Shown: positions 28,201 through 40,200 of the stretch, one piece after another
How the letters are laid out: every line of letters begins with the position of its first letter
How positions within the stretch are numbered: position 1 is the first letter of the stretch
Assembly: GCA_947044405.1 (NCBI GenBank)
Contig: CAMRHE010000166.1
Span: 1,737,501 to 1,801,500 of the forward strand
Length of the DNA: 64,000 bases
Origin: Leptodactylus fallax
Taxonomy: Eukaryota; Chordata; Amphibia; Anura; Leptodactylidae
Reading direction: 5' to 3'
Program-made: the position numbers and the translations under genes
Notes under the pieces: generated by a model
Told to the model about the DNA's origin: nothing
Seen by the model: the letters and a program-made list of their open reading frames with translations, nothing else
Database searches by the model: none

Positions 28201-31200
28201 AATTTACCAGGTTTCCATAACAACACAGCCATAAATAGACTGTACCTATACTGGACTCAGTGGCGTAACTAGCAATGGCAGGGCCCCAAGGCGAACATTT
28301 GACATGGGACCCCTCCCCCCGGCAACCCCCCCACGCACAAACTGCATTTCTGCACACACTATTATGCCCTATAGTGGCCCTGCATACACTATTATGCCCC
28401 ATAGTGGCCCCTGCATACACTATTAGGCCCAATAGTGGCTCTTGCACACAGTATTCTGCCCCATAGTGGCCCCTGCACACAGTATCATAGTGGCTCCTTC
28501 ATATAGTATTATGCGCACTTCCCGCTACTTCTTCAATGCTGGACCAGATGTCATGTGAGCCAGGCATGTATCGCAACGCATAATGGCGTCGGACTGGCCC
28601 ACCGACATCTGGGATACCACCAAGGAGGCCCGAAGCCTGCTGAAAAGACCCCAGAGTATAATGATAGCAGTGTTTGTGGGGTTCACGGCCCACAGGCCTT
28701 ACTTACCAATCCCTGCTCCTGCTCACAGCTGCCTCTGCAGAAGGTGAAGTGCAGGCGGCCGTGAGCAGGAGTGGGGATCGGTAAGTAAATAGGGCCCCTT
28801 ACCTGCTGGTGTTAAAAAAAAAAAAAAAAAAAAAAAAACACATCAGAGGCCCGCCGGGTACCCTAATGTCCCGGGCCCTGTGGCAGCTGCTACCACTGCT
28901 AAACCGGTATTTACGCCACTGACTGGACTACCATACTGGATTTCAGCATTCTTATAAATTGAAACATTTTTTAAACTACTCATGTCCCCTGCAGCAAAAC
29001 GCATGGCTGCTGCTTGAGCTAATGAAAACTCTCAGCAGACCCAAGCCTGTCTCCAATCTGATAAGGTATGTTACAGACAACAGCGAGCTGCTGAAACTCC
29101 CCAGCAGACCCAAGCCCGTCTCCAATCTGACAAGGCATTGTCAGCCACATGCACACAGCTGCACTCCAGGTTTCAATAACAACCCCGCCATTTTTCTTCA
29201 CTGCTGTAGGTCAGCTTTAAAGGGGCAGGGCGCTGTGGATTACACTGTTTCACAAGGTCACATACACACAGCTTTACTCCAGGTTTTCCATAACAACCGA
29301 TCACAGGTTTTTCACCGATATCCAAACTGAGATGCACATGATCACATGACACTTATGGACCAATGGAAAATCGCAGGTTCAGTCTTGACATACACACAGC
29401 TTTACACCAGGTTTCCATAGCAACCAAGCTATTTATGTCCTGTATGAGTCAATAGCAGTTCGCAGGTCCTTAAATATTCAGTCATATGATGTGCATCAGC
29501 CAATATAAGTTCACATTTCATTTACCAGGTTTCCATAGCAACACAGCCATAAATAGACTGTACCTATACTGAACTGCCATACTGGATGTCAAGTGCAAAA
29601 CTGGCCAATTCTTATGGGGTCACTACACAAACAAAATGAAATATACCCGTGCGAAGTCGGGTCCTTCCTCTAGTATATATATATATAGATATATATACAC
29701 ATACACGTGCTCTTTTATATAATCCATCGGTACTCATCACTAACTCATGCCTTAATCATTTACTGGCTACTGCGTTTGTTTGCTTGTTAGTTTGTTCACC
29801 ATTTGTGCAAATGTTATCCAGTGTAATTTGTCCTGTTACAACTGTATATCTCAATAAATTGCATAAATAAAAAAAAATTAATAAAAAAAAAAAAAAAAAG
29901 AAGTCACACACACACACACAAAAATAAATAAATAAATAAAAGTTCACAAAGTGGAGAGAGAGAGACTTTATTCTTCCACTGATTGGAATGTTTTAGAGGC
30001 CCTGAAGGGCACTTGGGCTAGTTAAAATTAATTGGAGTTAATGGTTACTTGAGGGGGTATGATAGCAGGGGCAACCGGGCAATGATTAGGAGGATACCCT
30101 CCTATTCCTACAGGTTTTCCTTTTTCTAAGCTTAACTTGACTTGTTGCTAAATTGTTTTTGCAACTTTCGTAGTAATAAAAAAAATAGATGATAGTCATG
30201 GCTGTAGTTTTACATGTCTTTTTTTGCATCAGTTATTAGGTAGTAAATGAATGCCATCTGCTGGCCACAAGAGAGAACGATGCTCCACTGTAGCTTATCC
30301 TTCCATACTTCTAGAACCAGCTACAACACTTTAAAAGCCCGTTTCACTTGTTTGTAGCATCAACTTTTTCTGTGGTGATAGATGCCAGAGTTAGCTAAGT
30401 CTGAAGTAACCTGTGCCCCACTCGGTAATGGACGCTCCAGCCTGATCTGTTAAGTGTCACACATGGAAGGCACACCAGAAGTTGCAAGCCTGAATCTTGT
30501 TAAACTCCATGCACTCCCAAACACAAACCGGGAACAGCAATATGACTCTCTTTCATACAGCTGCCAGAAATGACTGGCAGAGCTCCAGACAGCAACACAT
30601 GATCTCACTGGAGAGTGATGGATTGGTAAACAGGGCAGCAGCCACAAATGCCTCCTGCAAGCAGAGGATTAGAGTGCAAAAACCCTCTCCAAGAGGATAA
30701 ACCCAATTCAGGAACATTTTGGATATTAAAAGGGAGTTAGTCAGCAGAAAAATTGGTATCTAACTAATGACAGCACCTGGTACTACTGCTTCTACACTTT
30801 CCAAAGAGGTCTGTCTTTTTCTGCATTGCAGCTCCATTTTCATGAAAAGCAGTGTTTTATTCTTATTCAAATTTTATCTGAAAAGGGGCTTTAGCAGCGT
30901 TTCTTCTAGTGTTGGAGCTTCATTTTCTGTTCTAGATAATTGCCCCTAACCGCCATCCAGCTCCACTCCCCATTCCTTTAGAGACACTTCCCAGTGTCTG
31001 CAGTCAGGGTACTTTTCTGGAGTGGAGATTGAAGCCCTAACAGAAAAGAAATGCAAAGCCCTTTCCAGCTAATTTGTATAAAGTTAAAGTCCTGATTTTC
31101 ATGAAAATGGAACTGCAATGCAGAATAAGAAAGGAATCTTTGGAAAGTGTAGAAGCAGCCCTACAAAGGTAATTAGTTTGATATGGATTTTCTTGCTGAC

Positions 31201-34200
31201 AGAATGCTGTTAAAGGGGTTTGACGAAGTTAGCAGCTATCCACATGACTGGGGAAACCTGATTTCCCCCGATGAATGAAGCAGCATGTTGTGCAGGCACG
31301 TTGACCCTCCCATTCATGCCTATTAGCAGAGCACTTTAGTCAGCTAACTCTGGCTGTCCTATGGGATAAATGGAGGAGAGGCATCAAGCGTTACCTACTG
31401 TAACCCAATTATACTGGTGACATAGGACCCCTGTTCTTGTGATCTTGTGAATAGGCGACTTTTAAGTTTGATACAACCCCTTTACTGAAACAGACCCTTC
31501 CTTTAAAGCGCAGGTCTCTTTTCAGGGAATTTTAGAACAAACCATTGTGTGTGTACACATTAGCAGAACTACCCATTTCTGACCATTATATAAACAGTTG
31601 CCGACATCTAATTGCCAGTTGTTCATGAACTCAGCTTTCCAGTGAGTGGAGAGAAGTTTCTATGATGTTTCACAAGCAGCAAACATATAAAGAGGAGATT
31701 CTGCTCCCTTATCTGCAGCATACCCTCAGAAGCAGCATGGAGGACACTATACAGCAATACAGAGAAGTGTTGCTGTGAATACAACCATATCTGTGAAGGG
31801 CTACACTTGCACAGTGCTTCTGGTTCTAGTGTCTGCGCCTTTCATGTTTCTGTCTGCAGTTACTCCCTTCACATTCCTCCAATGCTACAAAGATTTCTAT
31901 GGACAGCACATGCCACTTGCTCCCTCTGTCATTGACTACTAAGAGTAGGTAGCCGGTGTAGTTAATGAAACCAATGCTGACCAGTAGAAATGATCTTAGC
32001 AATGTAGTTGACATTGAGCAAGTCTGTTACATACCTTCTCATATTTTCCAGCTTTGAATCCATGTTGCTTTGCACATCTTTTAGATCTTTCAACTCTGTA
32101 ACCACTTTCTGTAATTCTTCCTCTGTGAGATGCGGCTCATCAGACTTCACTGAAGTTATCTATAATGCAAACAAGTCAAAATCTATTAATGCACAGATTA
32201 TGTATAGATGCTTGACATAGTAATAAATATAGCGTGTTAAAGAAGTGAAGAAATGGAAAAAAAAAAATTATAAACATACAGTGGGTGCTTGTGAAGTGAA
32301 CCCTTCAGAATGTTTGATATTTCAGAATAAATATGACCTAAGACTACATTAGATTTTCACAAAACATAAAAAAACAAAAGTTAAAACTATTAGACTTGGT
32401 CATTTATAGAGAAATATTATTGAATATCACATACCTGATCAATATGTGAACCTTTGCCTTCAGTATCTGGCGTGACCCCCTGGTAACTACAAGATTACTG
32501 GAAACTAAATGTTTTCAGTAACTGTATTAGTCCTGCACATCAGTTTGGAGGAATTTTAGTCCATTGTTCTGTACAAACAGCTACCGCTATGCTATGTTAT
32601 GTTGAAGTTTCCATTACGAGCTCCTTGCTTCAGGTCCTTTCACAACATTACTATTGGATTAAGTTAAGGGCTTTTCCAAAACTAACTTTATTCTTCTTTA
32701 ACAATTCTCTGGTAGAAAAAGTTTTGTGCTTAGGTTTGCTGTCTTGGTGCATGACCAACGTTCTCTTGAGATTCACTTCAGACGTCCTGACATTTTTCTT
32801 TTGAATATGCTTATATAATTCAGAATTAATTGTGATGGCAAGCCGTCCTGGCACAGATGCAGCAAAACAGGTCAAAACCATACCACCTCCCCAATGTTTC
32901 AAGGATGGTATGAAGTTTTAATACAATTAAGCTTCTTATTTAAACACACAAAAACAAACTATATTTATATATAATTAAGTACTGTGTAATTAATATTAAC
33001 TTGATTAACTCACCATTTAAAAAATAAATAATAATAATAATAATATTATGATCTAGCCTATGATCAAGTCCCTTCACCGTAGTCAGTAGTTGGGTGATAG
33101 GATGAGAAAGCCTGATTTAAACATATTAAGCAGCCTTTCCCGGTTCCAAACTCACTAATTTTTTAAAAATAAATTTTAAGAAAAAAAAAAAATGAAAATG
33201 AAGATATAAAATTGAGACTCACCCATAAGTTTAAAAAAACACAGATTTTAATTTTTATGCAAAAATGCCCTGCACTAATACATAGCAAATGCAATTTTAA
33301 AAATACAGCTTCTACAATATAGACCTGCTGCACACGAATTAAACCCACTGGACTCCTCAAAAACAATAGATGACAGATGTCATCCATCACTCTAAAGTGA
33401 CAATAACTGACTATTTTGCCAAAATTTGACCTAATGAGAATGAACAGTTTACCTATGCCAGGTGAAAACATGGGTAGTTTTGTACGATGAAGGAATTGTG
33501 AGACACAGTGTATAAGGGTGGTAATGGTGCAAACAGAAAGATGCACTATAAGGATTTTTTTTTTTTTTTTACAGTGCATATTCTAGGATTTCATTGTAAG
33601 GGCTTCCCAGAAACTGTGGGCGCGTTTCATGGATGACATTGAGTGGCAGTTATGACTGCAGACGTGTGTTGAAAACAGAACCTCCAGCATATACCACCAT
33701 AGAACACTTTTGGCCCCCCATTAGTGTAATAGGAGCCTATGCATCCCCATTATCTAGGAGCTTTCCCTATACATACAGTAAATATAAAATGTAGACACAG
33801 CTTGATAACATGTTTATAGCACTAGAGCAAAGCTACATACAAATACAAGCATTTTTTTTTTTTTTTTTGGCTGAGGCTTCCACAACTGTGGGCCCTTGAA
33901 ACACCATAAGTAAGCTAGTGATCATGGGTGAAGAAAAAAACAGAGAAAATATGCTCTTTAAGCCATCTGTCCATTTGCAAACTACACAGTAGGAACAGTT
34001 AGTTGGAGGTAAATTTAGTTACTGAGGATAAAGTTTACTAGTGGAGGATTCATCAGCAGGAAAACATGTCCTAATTTAAGAAAGACACATACTATACTAT
34101 AACTATATACTAATTTAAAGGGAGTCTATCACCGCTCCCTGCTACTTTAAACTGATTGATCCCATAGTGCTGTAGATGATGTTAGCAGAATAAAAACGAT

Positions 34201-37200
34201 ACCTTTGTTATGCTTCAGAGCCCCAGGGATGCAGAGAAAAACTTTTATTCAAATGAGGAGCTCAGAAAAGACGCCTCTACTTCTCTTCAGGATATAGAGC
34301 GGAACCTAGAGACAGCGCATGCTCAGTATGTTCAAGCACACCCGGGACTACATGAGCAAACTTTGCATTCAAAAGAATTTCACTACGGATCTCCATGATG
34401 TAGGAGCAGTGGGAGGATGAACCTACACTGCCCAGGGGATGGCCAAAATGCAGGATGGGAGGATTTAGTAATGATTCAGCAATGCTCAGTGCCTAAAGAA
34501 AACGCCCCCCGTGCTCCAAAGTCGTCATTTTAATAAAGATTAAAAGTGCGGGGGCTCTGAAACCTAAAGTTATATTTTTTTTATTTTGCTAACAGCATCT
34601 ACAGCACTATGGGAGCAGTTTAAAGTAGCTAGGGGCGGTGATAGACTCCATTTAATCTTAGAGGCCACTCAGGTGGTATCGATTTCTGTAGATAAAATAG
34701 ATTGTATGGGTTTTTTTGTGCTGTGATAAGAGTGGTTAGAAACATTTAAAGGGGTTTTCCCATGAAAGAAAGTTAGCCTCTACACATGGCTCTTGGCTAT
34801 CTCTAGCACTATGGATTGGGAATAACTTGCTCCATGGGAAAACCGTTTTAAGGCTAAGGCTCCACGTTGCAGATTTTGCTGTGTTTTTTTTTAGCCAAAA
34901 CCAAAAGTGGAATCAGCAAAAGTTTTAAGTACTTTCAATATACTTCCCATTTCTGTTGAAGCCACTCTTGGCTTTGGATAAAAAAAAAAAAAATACAACA
35001 AAATAAAGCTGTTGTTCCACAATGTGGGGCCTTAGCGTAACATGGCATAAAACAGAGTCAAAACATACTTTCCTACGCATTTATTATAGCTTTTAAAAAA
35101 ACAAAAAACAAACTTCAAAGTAGTTGGAAAACCCAACCATATTTCTCATCTAAACTACAAAAGTGGAAAAAAACCAAAAATTATTTTTGCCTAGTTAGTA
35201 GTCCAGGCTACCATCTAAAATACAATGCGATGCTCTGCTCATCTTGCACAGAGCCAAAGCAGTAAGCATTGACCAGTAATGGGTAATGGTTACACTGTCC
35301 TGGTGCAGTTCTTATATCTAGGAGTGAATAAAACAAGGTGAAGACACATAGAAAGGAGTTTTATACTTTCTACCCACATGGAACACACATTTTTGAAGGC
35401 TATGCAGAAAGATAGAAGGAAAAATAAATAAATAAATAATTCAGCCAACTCAGCCAAGATGAATTGAGGTACCCATTGGGCGGCACAGTGGCTCAGTGGT
35501 TAGCACTGCAGCCTTGCAGTGCTGGAGTCCTGGGTTCAAACCCGGCCAAGGACAACATCTGCAAGGAGTTTGTATGTTCTCCCTGTGTTTGATTGGGTTT
35601 CCTCCCAAAGACATTCTGACAATATATCTGTAAAGCGCTGTGGAATATGATGGCGCTATACAAATAAGTATAATAAATAAATAACAACTAGGTGAAAGGA
35701 AAAACCCACTGTTACAATGGGCTGTCGACTGAATGCAGAAGCCTCAATAATCCACTGATCTCTGCAATTACTGTTACAGCAGAGGAAAGCTGAAAACGGA
35801 CACCAGACTGGGAGTCCTCCAGATTGGGAAAGTTATGGTCATTCTCCATTATGGCTAAGACTAGTTGTGCCAAAAGGAGACATCTTATTGACTGGGGTTT
35901 TTTTTTTCATGACAATGTATCTCAAAATGCTTCAAGCATGGTATAATTTTTTATTCCACAGCACATTGTATGACGAAAATCACTAGACTAGAAGTACATG
36001 TACAAAAGGCAGGTAACGTTGTGGATTTGTGTGGTCACCTTTGGCTTTTCTCCATCATTTCTGACTCAAAGTAAGAATACTGGCAAATTTAACCTTTTGG
36101 TATAGAAAAGTGGTCACATTTAGACATTGCGAACTTAGACTAGGCAGTTTTAAAATGCTTCAGATTTTGCCTTTTATTCCTCTTGAGAGAATATGTGCTA
36201 TGATACTTCATATGGTGTGTAGCCTTGAATACACAGGACATATGCTGGTACGTCTTCTCAATCTCTGTTCTTTACTTTTACCGAATGACACCATGTTGCA
36301 TATTTCTATATTATTTTATTGTTATGATAAAATAAACAAAAATATAGTTTAAAAAATGCTTGAGATTTATACAGTAACAGATACCGAATGATAAATCTGG
36401 TAATTTTTAGACTGCCTAGTCAACGTTTATACCAACTATTTTTTTTTAGTTTGCAGCAGAAGTCTGCATCAGAATTCTGGTGCAATTCTAGCACAAATGG
36501 TTGTATCTTATGCTAAGCCCACTACTTTTGTAGAACAAAAAAACGTCTAACGCACATAATGTGTACACAGCACATAGGCCACTCTTTAGTGCAAATTAGT
36601 TGACTCATTTAGCTTAGTAAATCTGAACCATTATCTACAGCCAGGGCCATAGCTAAAGACTCACAAGCCCCTATGCAAAAGATCAGCTAGGGCAACCCAT
36701 TCAGCTACCAAATAATACTGGTAAGATACCAGTTCTACTGAGAGAAAAATTATAACAGTGCACTTACATCCATGTCGGTAGCAGTGAAGTGAAGTGAAAT
36801 CTCCAGTATAGCTCAACAGATCCTTCCATACAGACATGCTGTGAGTATACTGCAACTGACCAGTCTGCATTTTTTGTCACACCTTCCCTTACTCGACATT
36901 AAATTAACCCATAGCTACTATTGCTGGCATTTAAAGAATAATTATATCCTGACAGGGTAGATGGGCACATTGGGCAGTTTGTGAATGGAATTCACAGAGC
37001 AGGAGAGAAAGGATTTATGATACAAAGACTGTCAGACATCAAAGGAGGAAAAAAAGGTGATGTGAGCCTCCAGCTTATGCATCTTGTTGCAACTGTGACC
37101 CCCCTATACGTTAGGTTCACACTTGCGTTTGGGTTTCCTCTTAAAAAAGCGGTTACCCATGGAAACCATAGACTATAATGGGGTCTGCCGAGTTTCCGCC

Positions 37201-40200
37201 TGAAAAATGTGGAGAGGCTTTTGCTTGCAGGCCTTTTCTCTCCGCATTTTTAAAGTGGAATGGGGAACGGAATCCCCGAGTGGAGATCAGGTGCAAGTGT
37301 GACCCTAGCCATAGTTACACCACTGTGTACAGCTCAATCAGTTGATCCTAAACCTGTCAGTAGCTGTAAGGAGAACTGAATGCTTATGTGATTAGATGAT
37401 CCACTAAAGCACATGTCCACATCATCGCACATTTGATTAAGTAGTGATCAAGACTGACTGATACACTTTACACTGAGATAACTGTATATACCTTTCGCTT
37501 GATATTTTCCAAAAGTTCTGCCTTCCCCTTTTTAAAAAACGGATGTTGAAACTCAATACAGGAGCCACGATCAGATTTCACAAGTCCACTCTCCAGACTC
37601 ATCACTTTCCTGAAGCCATCTAGAAGGATGCAAATCAAATTAATTATTAGAAACATTAGATGTATTTCAAAGACTTACATGCAACAATTGTTCTGAACAC
37701 TCAGTCCAGTGACAATGTTATACACTGTAGATTTACCAGCCATTGTTGTTTGCATAGAGTTGGAACTTAGTAGTGAATGACTGACCACTGCTCCATTACA
37801 GATCTCACCATGGATTGTGCCAGGGAGAAGGAATGAATCTAATGAAGTAGCACTCGTAACAGAAACTACCCTATATGCTGTATATCTGACATTTCCTTTA
37901 ATAAGTTTTCCAGAAATTTGGAGCAACATAGAAACATAGCAGATAGAGTTGAAAAAAGACACATTTCCATCAAGTCCAACCTATAACCCTACAGTGTTAA
38001 TCCAGAGGAATGCAAAAAACCCCATGAGACTGATGGCAATTGCCCCACATCAGGAGAAAACAAATCCGTCACGACTCTGGCAATCGATATAAAAGCCTGG
38101 ATAAACTTGTCATCTCCAAAAATTAATACCCATAACTTTTTCCTTTCAAGAAAGGTGTGAAGGCCCTTCTGGAACTTGTACAATGAATCCACCATAACAA
38201 CATCAGCATTGACCCTTTCTTCCTAACTTTGTCTAAGCACAAACCAGCAGCATGAGCCACAAGATTTCCGGCTTAGATTCTTGTCACTGTTATAACAGTC
38301 TTGTGCTGGAAAAACAAACAAACAAACCATGTGTAAATGGAGTGTCTGCAGTAAATTAGTTATAAACCTAATCCCAGTACCACATAGAGGCGTTTCTACA
38401 GTTTCCAAATCTGCCCCATTTTTATATAAATCACTACTTTATTTATATACAAATGAAGTGAAGAGTGCTTTGGCTGAGAACCTAGAGCTGAGATGGCTAA
38501 GACAAGCTAAGGCAGACCTCAAAGAACTTTTCCCTTCATTTTCATTTAAATAAAACAGCAGTTTACATGAATATGAGTCTCCAAAGATGAACAACAGAGG
38601 CATATTTGGAAACTATAGAATCACCTCTGCAAGTATTATATTGAATTTACTGCTGATTGACTTAAAAGGAGTCTAACAACTGCCACTGGACAGCCCCGTA
38701 AATATAATGGAGGACAGGGGTGATCACACAGAATTTGCTAAAACAAATTCAATTAATAATCTGGAAGCACATTAGATATTTCCTTCCAAACATTTTCTGA
38801 TAATACAATAACACAGAAATAATAATTTCTTATACATACACATGTTGAGCTGGCGGATGAAGCTGGACAAGTTGTTGTGCTTGAAGTACTTGGGGAGAAT
38901 CTCTTTAGAGAATCTCTGCTCATCCAGGATACAAAAGTTCTGGCCATTCTGTAATAGAAGTGCACAAACATTAAGTGCGGGCAGCAGGAGAGATCAAGAC
39001 ATAAGGAGAATAAACAGATTGTAATTCTGCACATGAAAAGCTTATTCAATAAAGGGGAACTGTTAGCACTTCAATGTATTTTACTACAAACTCTAGACCA
39101 AGGATCTCCATCTTTTACTTTCTCAACAAAACAATCTTGAGAATTTTTCAGACGTGCTTTCTTTTACCAAAAAGAAAATGAAAGGCAGCCTCTGCCGAAT
39201 GGGCTCCAGTCTATCTATAGCAACCTGTATTTAGCTAACGCATCCAACAACTAAGAACAGTATATACATGTCACTTAAGATTCTTGTTAAACAAGAATCA
39301 GACTACAGGCCCCAGTGCACACCCTGGACACAATCAGAACTGCTGGGATGGTAGTTAGGAATAAGGGTATGTAGGAAAATACTATAACATAGCATTAGTG
39401 TACTTTTGGTAAAAAAAAAATAAAGCATAATAATGTCCTCTTATCATTCCACCACAGTAATATAGACCTCCTTGGTGGTCAACTTTATGTCCCCTAAAAG
39501 AGTAATAATGTCAACTTTGTGCTGAATTTAAATAGTAAATAATGCCTTTACAGGCAGGCAGGGGGCGGTATTTGACATTGGTGAATGGGGATTACTTCAT
39601 AATGCTGGCCCTGTGTAACAGTAATGTAAGGAGGACTGTCAAGCACTGCAGTTAAGCTCTTTACACGGTGGTGCTACTATTGCTGGCCCCCTCCTCCATC
39701 TCTAGGCCTGGTCGCAGTCACATTCCCAGACACCATGATAGTTACACTCCTGCTTCCTAGTATAAAGAACATATTGGGAAACCTCTGCTTCTTTCATAGC
39801 TTAAAGGGGGTGTCCTAGTCATAAAAAGGTTTCCCCAAGTACAGACAATGCTTTAAATGCACAAAAGATCACACATCCCTATCCTGGACGCAGCTTCTAC
39901 TGATGGGCTGAGGTCCCCTGCACTGGGATTTGTCTATATGACTGTAGCAGGTAAATATCTGTATAAGCATCACCGTTGCAGCCATGCCAGCTGTCTCTTG
40001 CCATATACTACTAAGCCATGCAGCAGTGTTGTGTGTATACGGACACCTCCCTGCTATAGCCATGTAAACAAATCCTGGCGTAGAGGAACACAGCTCGTAA
40101 CTGGGAAATGTGGCAGAGAAGAAAGGTAAATCCAGTATTGCCTGCACTTGGGCAAACTTTTTTAAGAAGTAGGTGATTCCCTTACACAAAAATAATGTCA

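Larger units (their letters stand above)
27789..29673 (+). mobile_element. Non-autonomous Helitron
   Basis: It starts TCTCTTATATATATAAAAATGAG after an A, with the GTCTGTCTGTCTGTTC and TGCGCGACCAAACGACTGGACCGAT segments of known animal Helitrons. It ends in a hairpin CCCG TGCGAAGT CGGG followed by TCCTTCCTCTAG and T. Insertion between A and T with no target duplication, 5'-TC and 3'-CTAG all fit Helitrons. No Rep/helicase is present. It carries a direct repeat (28097-28257 and 29411-29576) and a hAT MITE. Confidence 0.82.
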
